DNA of 61,246 nucleotides from Fragilaria crotonensis (lineage: Eukaryota > Bacillariophyta > Fragilariophyceae > Fragilariales > Fragilariaceae): assembly GCA_022925895.1 (NCBI GenBank), contig JAKSYS010000363.1, positions 1-61,246 of the forward strand, given 5' to 3'. Below are positions 45,768 through 57,035 of the stretch, in pieces. Below the pieces are notes generated by a model that saw only the letters and a program-made list of their open reading frames with translations, had not been told where the DNA came from and ran no database searches. Numbering within the stretch: position 1 is the stretch's first letter; every line of letters begins with the position of its first letter. The translations under genes and the position numbers were made by a program.

Positions 45768-46162
45768 AAAGTATTCGGGTAAGTAAAAGTACAACTCTGT
45801 TACATGATAAATAGTTATGAACCATTGAAAGCTGTCAAAATCTCGTGATAGTCCTAAACCCACCCGGGCTGTAGCTTGCCTCAGAATTTGCGCACTGGAT
45901 AGGAAATGCTTTCTCCAGCTCGGTAAACGCACCAGGGACCGCATCTTGAGAATGATAGGTTGGGATCGAATTCTATGTATGGATTCAGATCGAGGAACAA
46001 TTCACTGAGTCATGTGAAAAGGCTGAACAATATTAAATTTGATTATGGGCTGCGGTGTGTTTAAGCCTCTCATCTCCCTATTCTATATGCATTCGTAATA
46101 TATTTTCTTCAATAAAAAGTATGCACCGAGTTCCGAATCTGGTTTGGGTTTCTCGCTCATTC
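45768..46162. other. Short region between convergent genes
   Basis: The 3' flanks of kinase 2 (plus strand) and of the secreted protein gene (minus strand) meet here. An AATAAA lies at 46112-46117 on the plus strand. No other feature seen. Confidence 0.45.
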
Positions 46163-47359
46163 CTACTGTCCACTCTCCACCGCTCCTTCGTCCTCCTCCT
46201 CCTCATAGTTGACCTCTTCGGCAATCTCAGAAGTCTCGTCTTCATAGGAAACTCTACCTTCAAAAATTTCAGGAGCCTCATCTTCGTAGGCAGCTTCAGC
46301 ACCATAAATATCAGGAGCCTCCTCTTCGAAAATCATTTCAATTTCGGCCTCGTCAGCCTCATCAGCGGCATCTCCAGTTTCTTCGGCATCGTAAATCTCA
46401 TAGGTGGTATCTTCAGATGAGCCATCTTCAGTTCCGTCCTGTTCTCCAAAATCATAATCTTCTCCGTTACCCATGGCGAGACCAGGTTCACCTCCCATCA
46501 TACTCATTGGACTGGTGATTCCCATCTGACCCATCTGATCCACGATATAGTCAAGAACGGACTTTTGGGTATCCGTCACACACACGTCAATCATGCCAAA
46601 GAGGTTGGCAATGACACACGGGTTACCCTGAGCATCCTTTGTTTGGGAGCAGACTCCAGCCAAGGCGTCAACATCGTAGTCATCTCCAGGATTGCCATCG
46701 GTCATGCAGTGCATGTCCGCAATAGCACCAACCTCCTTTGGCGCTTCTGGAGAGCAGTCCACGACGGAGGACAGCATGTCCGTGGCAGCATCAAGTTCCT
46801 TGGCTTCACTCACAAAGGCTTCCGAGAAGCATGATGCAAAGTAGGGTTCGTTGACGGTGACACACCAGTTACAGGCCGTTCCATCGGCGGTTACGGATGG
46901 TCCGAGACATGCGTCGGAAGTGTCACCCTTGGTGACGCAGGACTTGAGGTCGTCGAAAAAGGTTTCGTCTTCGTCCGAAAGGGTCTTGATGCCGCAATGA
47001 AGGTGAGGAATTTCAGCAGAATTGACGATATCGGCAATATCGCTTCCAACACATCCTCCAAAATCACCACCCATAGCACACCAGACACAGTTCAAGCCGT
47101 TAGAGTCGACGGCTGCAGAACAGGAGTCGAAATCCGTCGCCATGGACAGCACACAAGACATGTCTGGAGAATCCATACCACTTCCAAATGGCGAGATACC
47201 GCTTGTGGTGGTGGTGGTGGTGCTGCTGCTGGACATTCCAGCGATAGAATTGCTAAGGAAGATGGGGGCATTGGATTCCAGGTATCGACGAATGGAAGTA
47301 CGAGCGGAAGCCGACGCTAGGAGGAGCGGCAAGAGGAGAGAAAGGCGATGCATCATCAT
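46163..47359 (-). CDS. Secreted Cys-rich protein with CxWC repeats and acidic tail
   Basis: 398 residues, intact. Residues 1-19 form a signal peptide (MMMHRLSLLLPLLLASASA). A short Ser/Thr linker (43-60) precedes three related Cys modules of about 80 residues: CVWC...GGC (91-103), CNWC...ASC (163-177) and CVIA...DVC (248-260), each preceded by a C-x(9-10)-C pair and a DxxGxxC turn. From about residue 300 the tail is very acidic (Glu/Asp with Ala and Tyr), including three degenerate repeats around (Y/S)EDE(A/T)(P/S)EI. The domain organisation suggests an extracellular or vesicular calcium- or cation-binding protein. I do not recognise the family; CxWC modules of this kind occur in stramenopile secreted proteins. 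Confidence 0.8.
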   Translation of the reverse strand: MMMHRLSLLLPLLLASASARTSIRRYLESNAPIFLSNSIAGMSSSSTTTTTTSGISPFGSGMDSPDMSCVLSMATDFDSCSAAVDSNGLNCVWCAMGGDFGGCVGSDIADIVNSAEIPHLHCGIKTLSDEDETFFDDLKSCVTKGDTSDACLGPSVTADGTACNWCVTVNEPYFASCFSEAFVSEAKELDAATDMLSSVVDCSPEAPKEVGAIADMHCMTDGNPGDDYDVDALAGVCSQTKDAQGNPCVIANLFGMIDVCVTDTQKSVLDYIVDQMGQMGITSPMSMMGGEPGLAMGNGEDYDFGEQDGTEDGSSEDTTYEIYDAEETGDAADEADEAEIEMIFEEEAPDIYGAEAAYEDEAPEIFEGRVSYEDETSEIAEEVNYEEEEDEGAVESGQ

Positions 47360-48640
47360 GGCGTATCAAGTGTCAGAAATAAGAACAACGAAACAGGTTG
47401 TGAACGTGTGCGTAGCATCCGCACGAGGAATGTAGTACTACCTGGTACTTGAATCGATCGCAAATTTAGACTACTACATCAACTCAAGTCGTGTTCTCAC
47501 TTCGCACTGTCACATCGTACGGACGACGTAGTACAACTAACTTCGTACACTTTGCAAATGTAGCGCTGAAAGCCGGAATATCGTTGTGGACCTGTACCAC
47601 GCCGAGTAGAATTTAACACAAGCACGTCTCGATCTTGTCGACCGAACGGCTTTCTGCGCGAAATAAAGATGTCCGCATGCCTTTGTACTGTACCTGGTAC
47701 CTGGTATATCCGAAATCGAGTCACGCTCCTCTCTAGTAGTAGACCTTGTACATATGCATATGGAAGCACAGAATCGACACGGTTGTGCGGCTTGGACATG
47801 ACTTTGAATTCCGACGTGTCCGGCAGAGAAAGACAGTAAGACATACTAGTATGTATGAGCATTACGTCCCCACTACATCATTGTACCAGGTATGGTACTA
47901 AAAAAAATGCGGCGATAGATACGTCTCTATCCTACGTCGTATAGCCATTATATAGGCTAAAGAGAGATGTACGGTTGGCTGCGTAATAATCAAGTTTGTT
48001 TAGTTCTCGTGCTTTCATCCGCGACAGATCAAATTCTGTTCTCTCGTCCAGGATGTCCGCACCACAGACAGGCGAGGACCTCTCGACTCCCGCCTCCCGC
48101 CGGGCCTCTTTATTTTCAGGTAAATCCGAATATAACGAAAACAGCTAAATTCGGGAAGTAGTTGTTTCTCGCCTTTAAGTATCTTAAAATGCTATGTTCT
48201 TTCTTTCCGTTAATGAACTTATAATTATGTATACAGACCCTCCAAGGTTTTGGATTGTTTGCAATGTAGAATTGCTTCCAAGGAGAGTCTGTTAATGACT
48301 TTGAGTGTGGATCCTTGGTCCAGTTGGTGAGGGACAAGTCAGATTCCACTGAGCTTGTCCCCGGCATCACAGAAGCAAGGCCCCCACAAAATTCTTTCAG
48401 GATAATCAAAATCCTTTCCCCAATGGGCTCCAGCTAGTAGTATCTTTGAAGGGCTGGACTTTACTTGCTGAGTGATTTGCATCCAATCGTAGCTTCATTC
48501 CTTCATCTTCCTCAGAAACCTTTTCAAGGAGGCAATTCCTTTGCTGTTGCAATATTGCTGAGAATGGACGTGGTAACATAGAACACAGATCAACGGGTAC
48601 TAGAATAGGGGGATCTCATTGACCACCCGCCCAGCAGAAG
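47360..48640. other. Intergenic region
   Basis: No supported gene. GTAC-type motifs occur at 47441-47460 and 47690-47710 (GTACTGTACCTGGTACCTGG). The right part may belong to the 3' flank of the hAT-like relic. Confidence 0.4.
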
Positions 48641-50700
48641 CATCATCATCCTCAACTAGTAGCTACACCTTGCTCAGCCACAATCTTTGACACACCATCA
48701 ACAACGGTGAGGGCAAACGTTGACACAGCTTTTAGAACACCAAGGTATGGACTGCCAGTTGCAATACCACCGTCCTCCTTCAGTTTATCAAGCTCTGTCT
48801 GTACCATCATTCCAGCCTTCTCTATGGCCTCAGCTGTCTTGATGCGAGTAACATAGTAGGAGTTATAAAAGAAGAACTCGCTAACAAGTGCTTGTTCTTC
48901 TACTGTTGGTGGGAAAGACGAGCATGACCTTCAGCAGCCATGGGCCCTTCAACATTGGTCCGCGCTTGATTATCATAAAGACGAAGTCTGGACAGTTGCA
49001 ATTTTTGCTCACACTCAAGAGTATTCATACCTTGAATTTTTACAAACGTTGTTTCAACACGTTGCACCAGTGGGTAAATAATGATGGCAACAACAATCCA
49101 CCAATCAATGGATGGGTGCATGCAGCAGGTTTTTTCATTGAAGTGCTGGAGCAATCGCAATCACTCGTCAATTAACCACTTCAATAGCTTCCCCATCGAG
49201 AGTCACTGTGTTGACACAAACACAGGACACGACGGTGATTTCATGTCACCAATCAAGTTCTGCTTCTTGTTGCACAATCTATTGAATGCTCGCTTCATTA
49301 CAAGATCAAGTTGGTGTGCCCCACACCAGATTCAAAACACTCGTGAATGGCATTCATTTGACAAACGAGTGCATGTACCTTTGATGAAAACCGTCGTGGT
49401 TGACGCACCATCTGTTGCAATCCCAACAAGCTGATGCCTCCAATTCGGAGCGAGGACATCCAAAACAGAAACCACTAGATTGGCCTGATACTCACTAGCA
49501 GCAGTGTGTGGCTCACGCATAGGGATAGCCAATAAGTGCAGATTCTGAATGTCACCTTTGAATCAACATTGCATACGGATGTCAAGGTACAACAATCCTG
49601 CAATGTTCCCAGCATCAAGCCCAATGGAGAACGCCCATACCTTCTAGAACAGCTCCTTTAGATACTGAAGATTGATAGCACACACAATACGACAAAGCTG
49701 CGCAACTTTGCCATCGGAGACTGACTTTTTGATGTTGTTGAAGCACATTGTCATCAAAACGCCTATAGCCAGCCTTGTATACTGATGGGAATCTCAACAT
49801 ATTTCTCATACTACCTGCCAACAGCACAGATTTTAGCCCTTTTTGATTGTCTTTGATTGTTGGTGCGCTCCACAGCAAGATTGCAGGTATGCCAAAAAAA
49901 CTTACAATTGTCATTGAAAGTCAGGTAACAATTTCACCAATTGTGAGGACGACATCAACCTGTTCTGCTCTGAGTGCCATGATGTTGTTGTTTCCTAACA
50001 TGAACAGCAGAGGCAGATCATCATGGTAGAGCATGATGTGTTCATTGCAGACAGCATGTAGTAGTAGTACAGCATGTACTACACTAGGTGCTCATCAAGC
50101 AAAGTGACAACATGTTGTCTGCTGCTGGAGTAGCGCGTGTCCTGCATCATCCCAGAGCGAGCAAAACAAGGGTCAGATCACAACAACATCTTGAGGGAGA
50201 TGCTGTAAAGGATAACTTCACTTTCACCAGCACATGCATGGCTTTGTTGCGCACCATGTTGTTCAACCGTGTGGTCTAGCTACTAGTAGCAAAAAATAAT
50301 GTGAAAAAGATTCACATTATGGGGGGCTTGATTTAGTGATCTTTCTGGCTGAACCAGAAACCCATGGACCATCCTCATCAATGAATTTTTCTTGTTGTTA
50401 ATATAATTTCTGGGAGGTTGGTGAAGGTCTCAACAAACAAGTCATTATCCAACCTTGAGCAACCATGTCATGGCAAGCTTTTGCCATCATGCTAGCTTCT
50501 TCACACCCAAGCAAGTTACAAGAAGGGTCACCACACATTGTTGGGTCTGCTGGTGTTGGTACAATCACATTCCTGTTATTGTCAAACACAACGGGCGGGA
50601 CCACAACACTCTGCGACCCAATTCTGTTCCTCTTTGTGTACGGATTGTAACTCAATACCGCAGGATCATTCAAAATTTATTTTAAGGGTCATCATACCTG
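48640..50700 (-). mobile_element. Degenerate hAT-like transposase
   Basis: On the minus strand, broken frames read in order, from high to low coordinate: a segment with CGDPSCNLLGCEEASMMAKAC (about 50560-50470); FDDNVLQQHQKVSLRWQSC (about 49770-49700); LDAGNIAGLLYLDIRM (about 49620-49565); NLHLLAIPMREPHTA (about 49540-49500); WRHQLVGIATDGAST (49450-49400); remnants of a CGAHQLDLV-like motif (about 49320); and an open segment with IKTAEAIEKAGMMVQTELDKL (about 48850-48790). The sequence (Y/F)xDxR...G.I.NLHLLAIPM...HTA...WR..L(V/I)G..(S/T)DGAST is the RNase-H-like core of hAT/ZBED-type transposases. Multiple stops and frameshifts make it a relic. Terminal repeats were not found. Confidence 0.55.
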
Positions 50701-51667
50701 CATTTGTTGCATGGATAGCATCAAAGGTTTGAGTTGCAATTTTGATGACGTTGTTGCTCAGTTGCTTGTGATGGACTGTGGTCTCACCAGCAGCAGCCTA
50801 AAATGATCTCTTGAATTCTGTTGAGCTCACTTGATAGAAGAACCACGTAGTCTTTAGTTGGCCACAATGAATGTCTGGGACCAAAGCATCCGCAACAACC
50901 ACCTTGCTTGTGCACAAACCCTCATTTCACGGTACGCACTGCCATTGAGACAGTGATACTTGACAACAGCCAGAGGTCACATTACACCCTCTCCCATCCA
51001 CCTATGTTGCAATAGCATTGCAATCATAACCATCATCTTTGCTGCTCCTTGACTCAATTGGGAAAGATATCAATGAGCTGTGAATGATGCGATGTCATGG
51101 TCAAGAATTCCCGGAAATAACCGAAAAATTTCAGCCCCAGAATTTTTTTATGACACAATTCTTACAAACACCATTGAGCAATCCCATATTTAAGCCATGC
51201 TGCAACCTGTTTCTGTTCCAAGGAGACTGGCGAGGTTGGAAATCCAACTGACATTGTCCTAGGTAAGGAGAAGCAAATTGGAGGTTGGCAAACACGGGGT
51301 AAATAAACCCCGTCAGCCTACGTAAAAGAAATCATAGCAGTATTGGTAAGTACGTGGCACTAATACGCCACTGTACAGTACACTGTACCGAAGGAGTACA
51401 TCAGTTGTTACTACTGGTACATAGGGTATACTGGACTACGGGTAGCTCTACTACTAGGAGTACGAAAACGTTACCACTCAATTTAGTACTCCAGTACTAC
51501 TCTACTAGAGTGGAGTTTTCACTCTATCATATCCTACTAATGTTGTTCTTGTTGTTGCTTCTGTATGAATTACTAAATAACAACGCTACGTGAGAGAGGG
51601 AGAGCGAGAGGAGCCAGATATCTATTTCATTTCCATTGGTCAAGTAAGATCGATTTTGCTTCATTTT
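50701..51667. other. Intergenic region downstream of the aldolase gene
   Basis: Possibly includes the 5' end of the hAT-like relic. No other gene-like frame. GTAC-type motifs occur at 51350-51500. Confidence 0.4.
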
Positions 51668-52865
51668 TAGTTGAGAACATTGACACAGTTCAAGTCCTCT
51701 GCTGCCTGGACCAAACGTGCGGCCATGGCCTCTTCACCCGCACGAAGGGCCATGCGAGGTCGTAGTACTTCTTGTTAGGCTTCTCTGGACCATCGGGGTT
51801 GCCGATCTGGCCCTGGAGGTAGTCGTGGTACTTGGCTTCATAAGCGCGAATGCCGTCCCAGAATGCCCACTGGGTGTCGGTATCAATGTTCATCTTGACG
51901 ACACCGGCCTCGATGGCGTACTGAATATCTTCTCTGGAGGAACCCGATCCACCGTGGAAGACGAAGAGCATGGGCTTGGTGTCGTCGGTGCCGAGCTTCT
52001 CTTGGATGTACTTCTGGGTGTTGTGGAGGATTTCTGGCTTCAATTCCACGTTACCAGGGGCGTAAACTCCGTGGACATTTCCGAAAGACGCAGCGCAAGT
52101 AAATGCGGCGTTTGGAACCTGGGAAAGCTGCTCGTAGGAGTACCAGACTTCCTCGGGTTGGGTGTAGAGACGGGATGAGTCAACATCGGAGTTGTCGACA
52201 CCATCTTCCTCACCTCCGGTGACACCGAGTTCGAACTCGAGGAGGCAATCAATCTTGGCCATGCGCTCAAGGTACTTCTTGCAGATGGCAATGTTCTCTT
52301 CGAGTGGTTCCTCGGACAAGTCAAGCATGTGGGAGGAGAAAAGAGGCTCACCGAATTGTGCGAAGTGTTCCTCGTTGGCTTCAATGAGGCCATCGAACCA
52401 TTGCAACCAAGACTTTTGGCAGTGATCAGTGTGGAGGATCACAGGAACGCCGTAAAGGGCAGCAACCTCACGGACGTGCTTGGCTCCAGCGATGCACCCA
52501 GCAATGGAAGCAACATCATCAGTGTTGTCGACAGTCTTACCGGCGATGAACTGTCCACCTCCCTTGGAAGGTGACCATGATTGGTCCACCGTACTTGGCA
52601 GCGGCCTCCATACAGGCATTGATGGAGTTGGTTCCAACAATGTTGACTCCAGGGATGGCGAACTTCTCCTTCTTGGCGTGTTGAAGGAGATCGACAAGTG
52701 CCTTCCAGTCACAACACCAGGCTTAACCGATGCTGGGAGCTTGGTAAAGGTAACTTCCTTGACGGCGCTCATGTCAAGAGCCGTGGTGCGAACACCGTTG
52801 ATGCTAGCACCTGGGGCGAACGCACCAGTTGAAGCGATGAGAAGAGCGGCGATGCAGAACTTCAT
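51668..52865 (-). CDS. FBA: Class II fructose-bisphosphate aldolase, plastid-targeted
   Basis: Start ATG at 52865, stop at 51668-51670. The presequence MKFCIAALLIASTGAFAPGA is a signal peptide with the GAFAP-type motif whose Phe marks complex-plastid import in diatoms. The enzyme cleaves fructose-1,6-bisphosphate, or condenses the trioses in the Calvin cycle. Class II-A signatures: HTDHC (catalytic Asp and Zn ligand), GGEEDGVDNS, YTQPE, SFGNVHGVY and FVFHGGSGS (Zn ligands), and MNIDTDTQWAFWDG. Three apparent indels occur. One near 52704 and one near 52566 together misread about 45 residues (the correct frame gives ALVDLLQHAKKEKFAIPGVN and NSINACMEAAAKYGGPIM); one near 51758 scrambles the C-terminus, which in the correct frame reads KKYYDPRMALRAGEEAM and ends at 51668. 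Since this is a core plastid enzyme with every motif preserved, assembly error is the likelier cause. Confidence 0.92.
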
Positions 52866-53807
52866 GGTGTAAGTTACAAGACAGTTTAACAAATGCGATG
52901 AAATTATGGATGGTGTTGTCGCCACAGATCGTGCGCAAGTGACATACTCGAGTACGTTGTTTTTCACCAAGATCTGGAATCTGCGGAACCCCATTGTCGT
53001 ACGTCACCCTCGACCCTCGTATGTATTGAACACGCCTGAGTACGTTCACGTACGAGTCTTGCGGCTATGCCCTAGTTTGTCGTGTATCGTAGAGATTCTT
53101 AAAATTTGAATGCCAGGTGCCAGGTGCAACAGTGCTGGAGAATGAGCAGTAGATCGCAGACTCGCAATAAGCAGTACAAGTACATACGTACTCGAGTACA
53201 AGGTGAAAAAGAAGCATGCCAGTATTACTTGTACTAGTACTGGTGTAGGACAGAAACACAGTGCGCCGATTCACGGATACACCGCCCGTACTCGGTACTG
53301 AATGTGATACTGTAGTACAGTTTAGTACTCGAGTAGTGCGAAATACTGTAAGTACGAGTACAGTGTACTACCGGTAGTACTCGTACCTTGCGTCGCGATT
53401 TGGTCGGAGACAATCTGACCGTACAGCGGTCGGACCACACTGTCAGGTGTATTTGGCAAAGTGCGGGGCACGGAACGTTCCTTCCAAGTACACAGAAACC
53501 CATACAAAGATCAAGCGAAGAACACGTTGCACTGCTAGACTACGCCATTCTTGAGCCATTATGGCATCATTGCCCGTTACTCGTCAGCCGGCAGTTGGGC
53601 GTGACGTAGGTTGGGTAGGATCGTACTGGGAACATCGACGGAAAAGAACAGCGTCACCCAGTTTGCGAACAAGCCCTGCCAGTGGCAGGCCATCTGGACA
53701 ACGGGATTCGCTGGCCTTCGAACACGCAGTGCAAGTCGCAAACATATGAATATTGAACATATTGAACATTTTGTACACACACATCTTAAAATTACGAATC
53801 TTCAACC
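52866..53807. other. Intergenic region between divergent genes
   Basis: Probable promoter region of the aldolase gene and of the small gene at 53808. About 53170-53390 is rich in GTAC-type palindromes, including the perfect GTACTACCGGTAGTAC (53365-53380). No other gene supported. Confidence 0.4.
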
Positions 53808-54311
53808 ATGAGGCAGGTAAGAAAGGAAATACGGAACAGCGAGACTATCTTCCGCACACCCTGGACTCTAGACTGTAGCCGTGTGCCGGTCGCATCCTCG
53901 ATAATGATCATTTTGGAGGAATGCCGTCGTATGCCTCCTTCCAATCGAGAAATCGCCGAAGTCAATCCCATGCCAATACTCCGTCATTGATAATCCGATT
54001 TGCTCACTCATTTCCTTCCTCTCCTTGCAGATGATGGCATATTCACTCTCCTCTTCTTTGTGTCATCATGCCTGATTACTCCCTTTGCTTCTGCCGCCTT
54101 TCATCAAACACCGCGGCCTGCAATTGTTCGAATTGTGGCCCTCCCGATGAGCGAGGAGCAGCAGCAACAACAACAACATGTCTCGGTGGCAAAGACTTTT
54201 GACTATCATTTCGAGTCAAGTCAGCCTGATCATGACGATGATGATCGCAAATCCATATCCGCAGCGCCGTCCTTTGATGAGTACATGAAGCAGCGAGCTG
54301 GAGATTTGTAA
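53808..54311 (+). CDS. Putative small targeted protein, two exons (tentative)
   Basis: A proposed first exon encodes only MRQ (53808-53816, ATGAGGCAG|GTAAGA). A 214-bp intron ends in CTCTCCTTGCAG (acceptor at 54030), and exon 2 opens MMAYSLSSSLCHHA. A one-base gap near 54074 would then join it to LITPFASAAFHQTPRP and the rest (...KTFDYHFESS...SFDEYMKQRAGDL, stop at 54309). The joined N-terminus is a plausible signal or transit sequence with an ASAAF cleavage motif, followed by a Gln run (six) and an acidic stretch. About 95 residues in all. No family recognised. The splice sites look good, but the need for a frameshift keeps confidence modest. Confidence 0.4.
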
Positions 54312-55016
54312 CAACGGAGTTTTTTTTTGTTAACACTCGAAGAAAAGGAGGGAAGTTTGGATTGAGGAGGTCACGAGGTAATGACGTTGCGTGCGCTTTT
54401 CCAATCTGGCACGCAACGAGTTGGTCTCTCTTGCTAGCTTGGAGCTACAGTATCGGATTATAGGAGGAATATGGAAACTCTGTGCGGTGGGGCAAAAGGC
54501 AATGGTAACAGCTATACAATGCAAATGAACAGCACATGGGTGTGTGGTGGAGATGGTGGTCGTGTGTCTACTATATGTGTTCTTTTTCTTATTAAGGAAC
54601 TTTTGACAATGCAAGTGCTTGCTGTTGTCATGCAGCAGATATCATACTTCTGTCGCATTGACTAGTGATGTGGGTGGGATTGGAAATGTGTCAGCGTACT
54701 TGTCGGTTAAGATAATGTCGCGGTGGGTCATGAAAGGGCGACCCTCGGCCGAAAACTCTGCTCGAAGGCCGTGACCTTTTTCAGCTCTGGTTCGAGAAAT
54801 CCTACGCTCTGATACTGTGTACTCGTACAGCAGTATTGCCGAAACCCGGAGCCGTGTCCTGTATGTCATGCTACTGGAACTGCAAAAATGAATACTTGGA
54901 GTCTATCTTAGTGTTGCATAGAAAGTAGTACTAGCTAGTATGCAGTAGTATGCATAGTGTCCCGTACATTATCCTATTGTAACCCGATTTGTAGTCGGGG
55001 TATGAGTGGATACAGT
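54312..55016. other. Intergenic region
   Basis: Downstream of the small gene, with no supported feature. It ends at the left arm of the foldback element. Confidence 0.4.
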
Positions 55017-56191
55017 CCTGCAAGTTGCGGTCATTCTCTTTAAACACAAAACTTGTTGACAGATGGAAGCGGCAACGTAAAGGAAAAGAAATTTATTCTG
55101 AAAGGACGATCTGTAGTATATGTGAAACCTAATAGAATCGATGTTCTGAAACGTCATAGATACCATATGAGACAAAGGAATAATTTCCCCGTATATACGA
55201 AACAACGAATGATTAACAATAAATGTCGAATTTCAGTTTACTTAAGGATACAGCCTAAAATCTCCATGTACAAGACGACTGCAATCAAACGTACGAGAAA
55301 TAGATTCAGCAAAAGATATGTCTGAATCCGAAGTTGTAGAGACGGAATCTGTCTAATCTCTTAAGTGAAACCTCTAAAGTTTTGTCTAATGTCTAAAGTG
55401 TTATACGGAATCTCTCTAATGTCTAAAGTCTTTAGAGAGAATGAGACTTTAGACAAAACTTTAGAGGTTTCAAGAAATGTTTAGAGATTCTGCAGATTCC
55501 GTCATGACCACGGACGAGTTTCCACGATTCCAACTTAACCAGGTTTCAGTACAAAGTGACCATGGTGCGGTAATTCTCTCTAAACATAAATTTCGTCTCG
55601 TGGCTTCTACATACAATCAATACTACGAAGAGATGCCTAGACAGAAATTACCGCACCTTCCACGGTCATTTCGTGCTAACTTGGTTAAGTTAACATCGTG
55701 GAAACTTGTCCGGGTCATGACGGAATCTCTAAACTCTTAAGTGAAACCTCTAAAGTTTTGTCTAATGTCTAAAGTGTTCCACGGAATCTCTCTAATGTCT
55801 AAAGTCTTTAGAGAATGAGATTTAGACAAACTTTAGATTTCAAAAATGTTTAGAGTTCCGAAGATTCCGTCATGACCATGGACGAGTTTCCACGATTTCA
55901 AAAGACCAATGCCTGTCGTACTTAGGTTTCCCAACAGCTTCCACGGAAGTTTTAGGTGTCATCCCTTGTAAACCGAAATAGACTTTTAATCATTCGTTGT
56001 ATGAACAACCCGTAGAAATTGTTCCTTTGTCTCATAATGATAGTAGTTGTGACATTGCAGACATGAAATTTAATTTCTTTTCTCTGATATGACAGATCGT
56101 CCTTTCAGAACAAATGTCGTTTTCTTTTCGGATGTCGCTTCCATCTGCGAACAAGTTTTGTGTTTAAAAGAGAATGACCGCAGCTTGCTGG
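55017..56191. mobile_element. Foldback element: about 1.2-kb nested inverted repeat
   Basis: The left arm from 55017 (CCTGCAAGTTGCGGTCATTC...) is matched in reverse complement by the right arm ending at 56191 (...GACCGCAGCTTGCTGG). The pairing continues inward with mismatches for at least 250 bp, for example ACACAAAACTTGTT, CAGATGGAAGCG, CTGAAAGGACGATCTGT, ATGAGACAAAGGAA and CAACGAATGATTAA. Inside are two hairpins, 55341-55503 and 55719-55871, which are near copies of each other (AAACCTCTAAAGTTTTGTCT). Between them is a palindromic core with arms TGCGGTAATT and AATTACCGCA around 55565 and 55650. No transposase is evident. Open frames inside (for example 55053-55325) look like by-products of the arms. 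Confidence 0.75.
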
Positions 56192-56432
56192 AGTACAGTG
56201 GTTCCGTAGTACTGTAATCAATACACAGTACTCCAGTACAAGGGCGCACCTGTCGTATTTGACTTCCAGTCTATTCAGTGATGGAGAGGGGTGCACGGAG
56301 AATGACATGCATAGCTACGTCCGGAAAAGCATCTACAACTATTCAACAACTGACAAATCCCAATTGAAACTAACAATTCCTTGTGACGACAAACCACAAC
56401 GTAGACCCTCGAACATATCGGTGTTCTAATAT

Positions 56433-57035
56433 TTAATCCTTCTTTCGGTTGAGAACCGCAACACGAAGACCTGCAACCTTGGTTTCCTGCTTGGCGATGC
56501 GCATTGCCGTGTATGCACTGTACGATTTCATTTCCTCCGTCACATCCTGCATCACCACAACTCCCTTCGTAGGCGCTGGGACAATTGGTTGGATGGTTCC
56601 CGTCAACTGAGCAGGTGTTGTCTCCACAGGGACCTTCTTTTTGTACACGACGAGATTCTTCTTGTACTCTTCCAATCGTGCCACATTAAGCGCCAGGGAT
56701 TCCTCGGACTTGTTGACACGACGGGAATCCACGCTGATTCCAACCGTCTGGGCATACGCAGGGACAAGGCCGGCAGCCTTGAGCTCCGCAAGCGTAAATC
56801 CTCGGCCGAGACGAACCTTGGCAGAATAACGCTGGGTTGGGCAGTGCACAATGGGGCGGAGCTTTTGAAGAGGACGAGGGGCAATGGCGGCGGCCTTGGC
56901 AGCACGCTTCAATCGGCGGGACTTCTTTTTGGTGGCCTGGTCAAGGCTGAGCTTGACGTGGAGAGGACCACGGGAAGACTGCGCGTACTTCTTGTGGAAA
57001 TGCTGGTTGGGGATGACATTATTATGCTTCACCAT
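56433..57035 (-). CDS. RPL13: 60S ribosomal protein eL13
   Basis: 200 residues, intact, close to the usual 205-210. Structural protein of the large ribosomal subunit. Signatures: VIPNQHFHKKYAQ near the N-terminus, KKKSRRLKRAAKAAAIAPRP, LRPIVHCPTQRYSAKVRLGRG, FTLAELKAAGL, TVGISVDSRRVNKSEESL, QLTGTIQPI, and the C-terminal TEEMKSYSAYTAMRIAKQE. A very basic protein with no targeting peptide, as expected for a cytosolic ribosomal protein. The ATG at 57035 aligns with the family start. Confidence 0.95.
   Translation of the reverse strand: MVKHNNVIPNQHFHKKYAQSSRGPLHVKLSLDQATKKKSRRLKRAAKAAAIAPRPLQKLRPIVHCPTQRYSAKVRLGRGFTLAELKAAGLVPAYAQTVGISVDSRRVNKSEESLALNVARLEEYKKNLVVYKKKVPVETTPAQLTGTIQPIVPAPTKGVVVMQDVTEEMKSYSAYTAMRIAKQETKVAGLRVAVLNRKKD

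Noticed and set aside
55053-55740. Open frames of about 90 codons in the foldback element as possible genes
   Set aside because: They lie in inverted-repeat arms and core, have no recognisable domain, and are best explained as by-products of the palindromic sequence.
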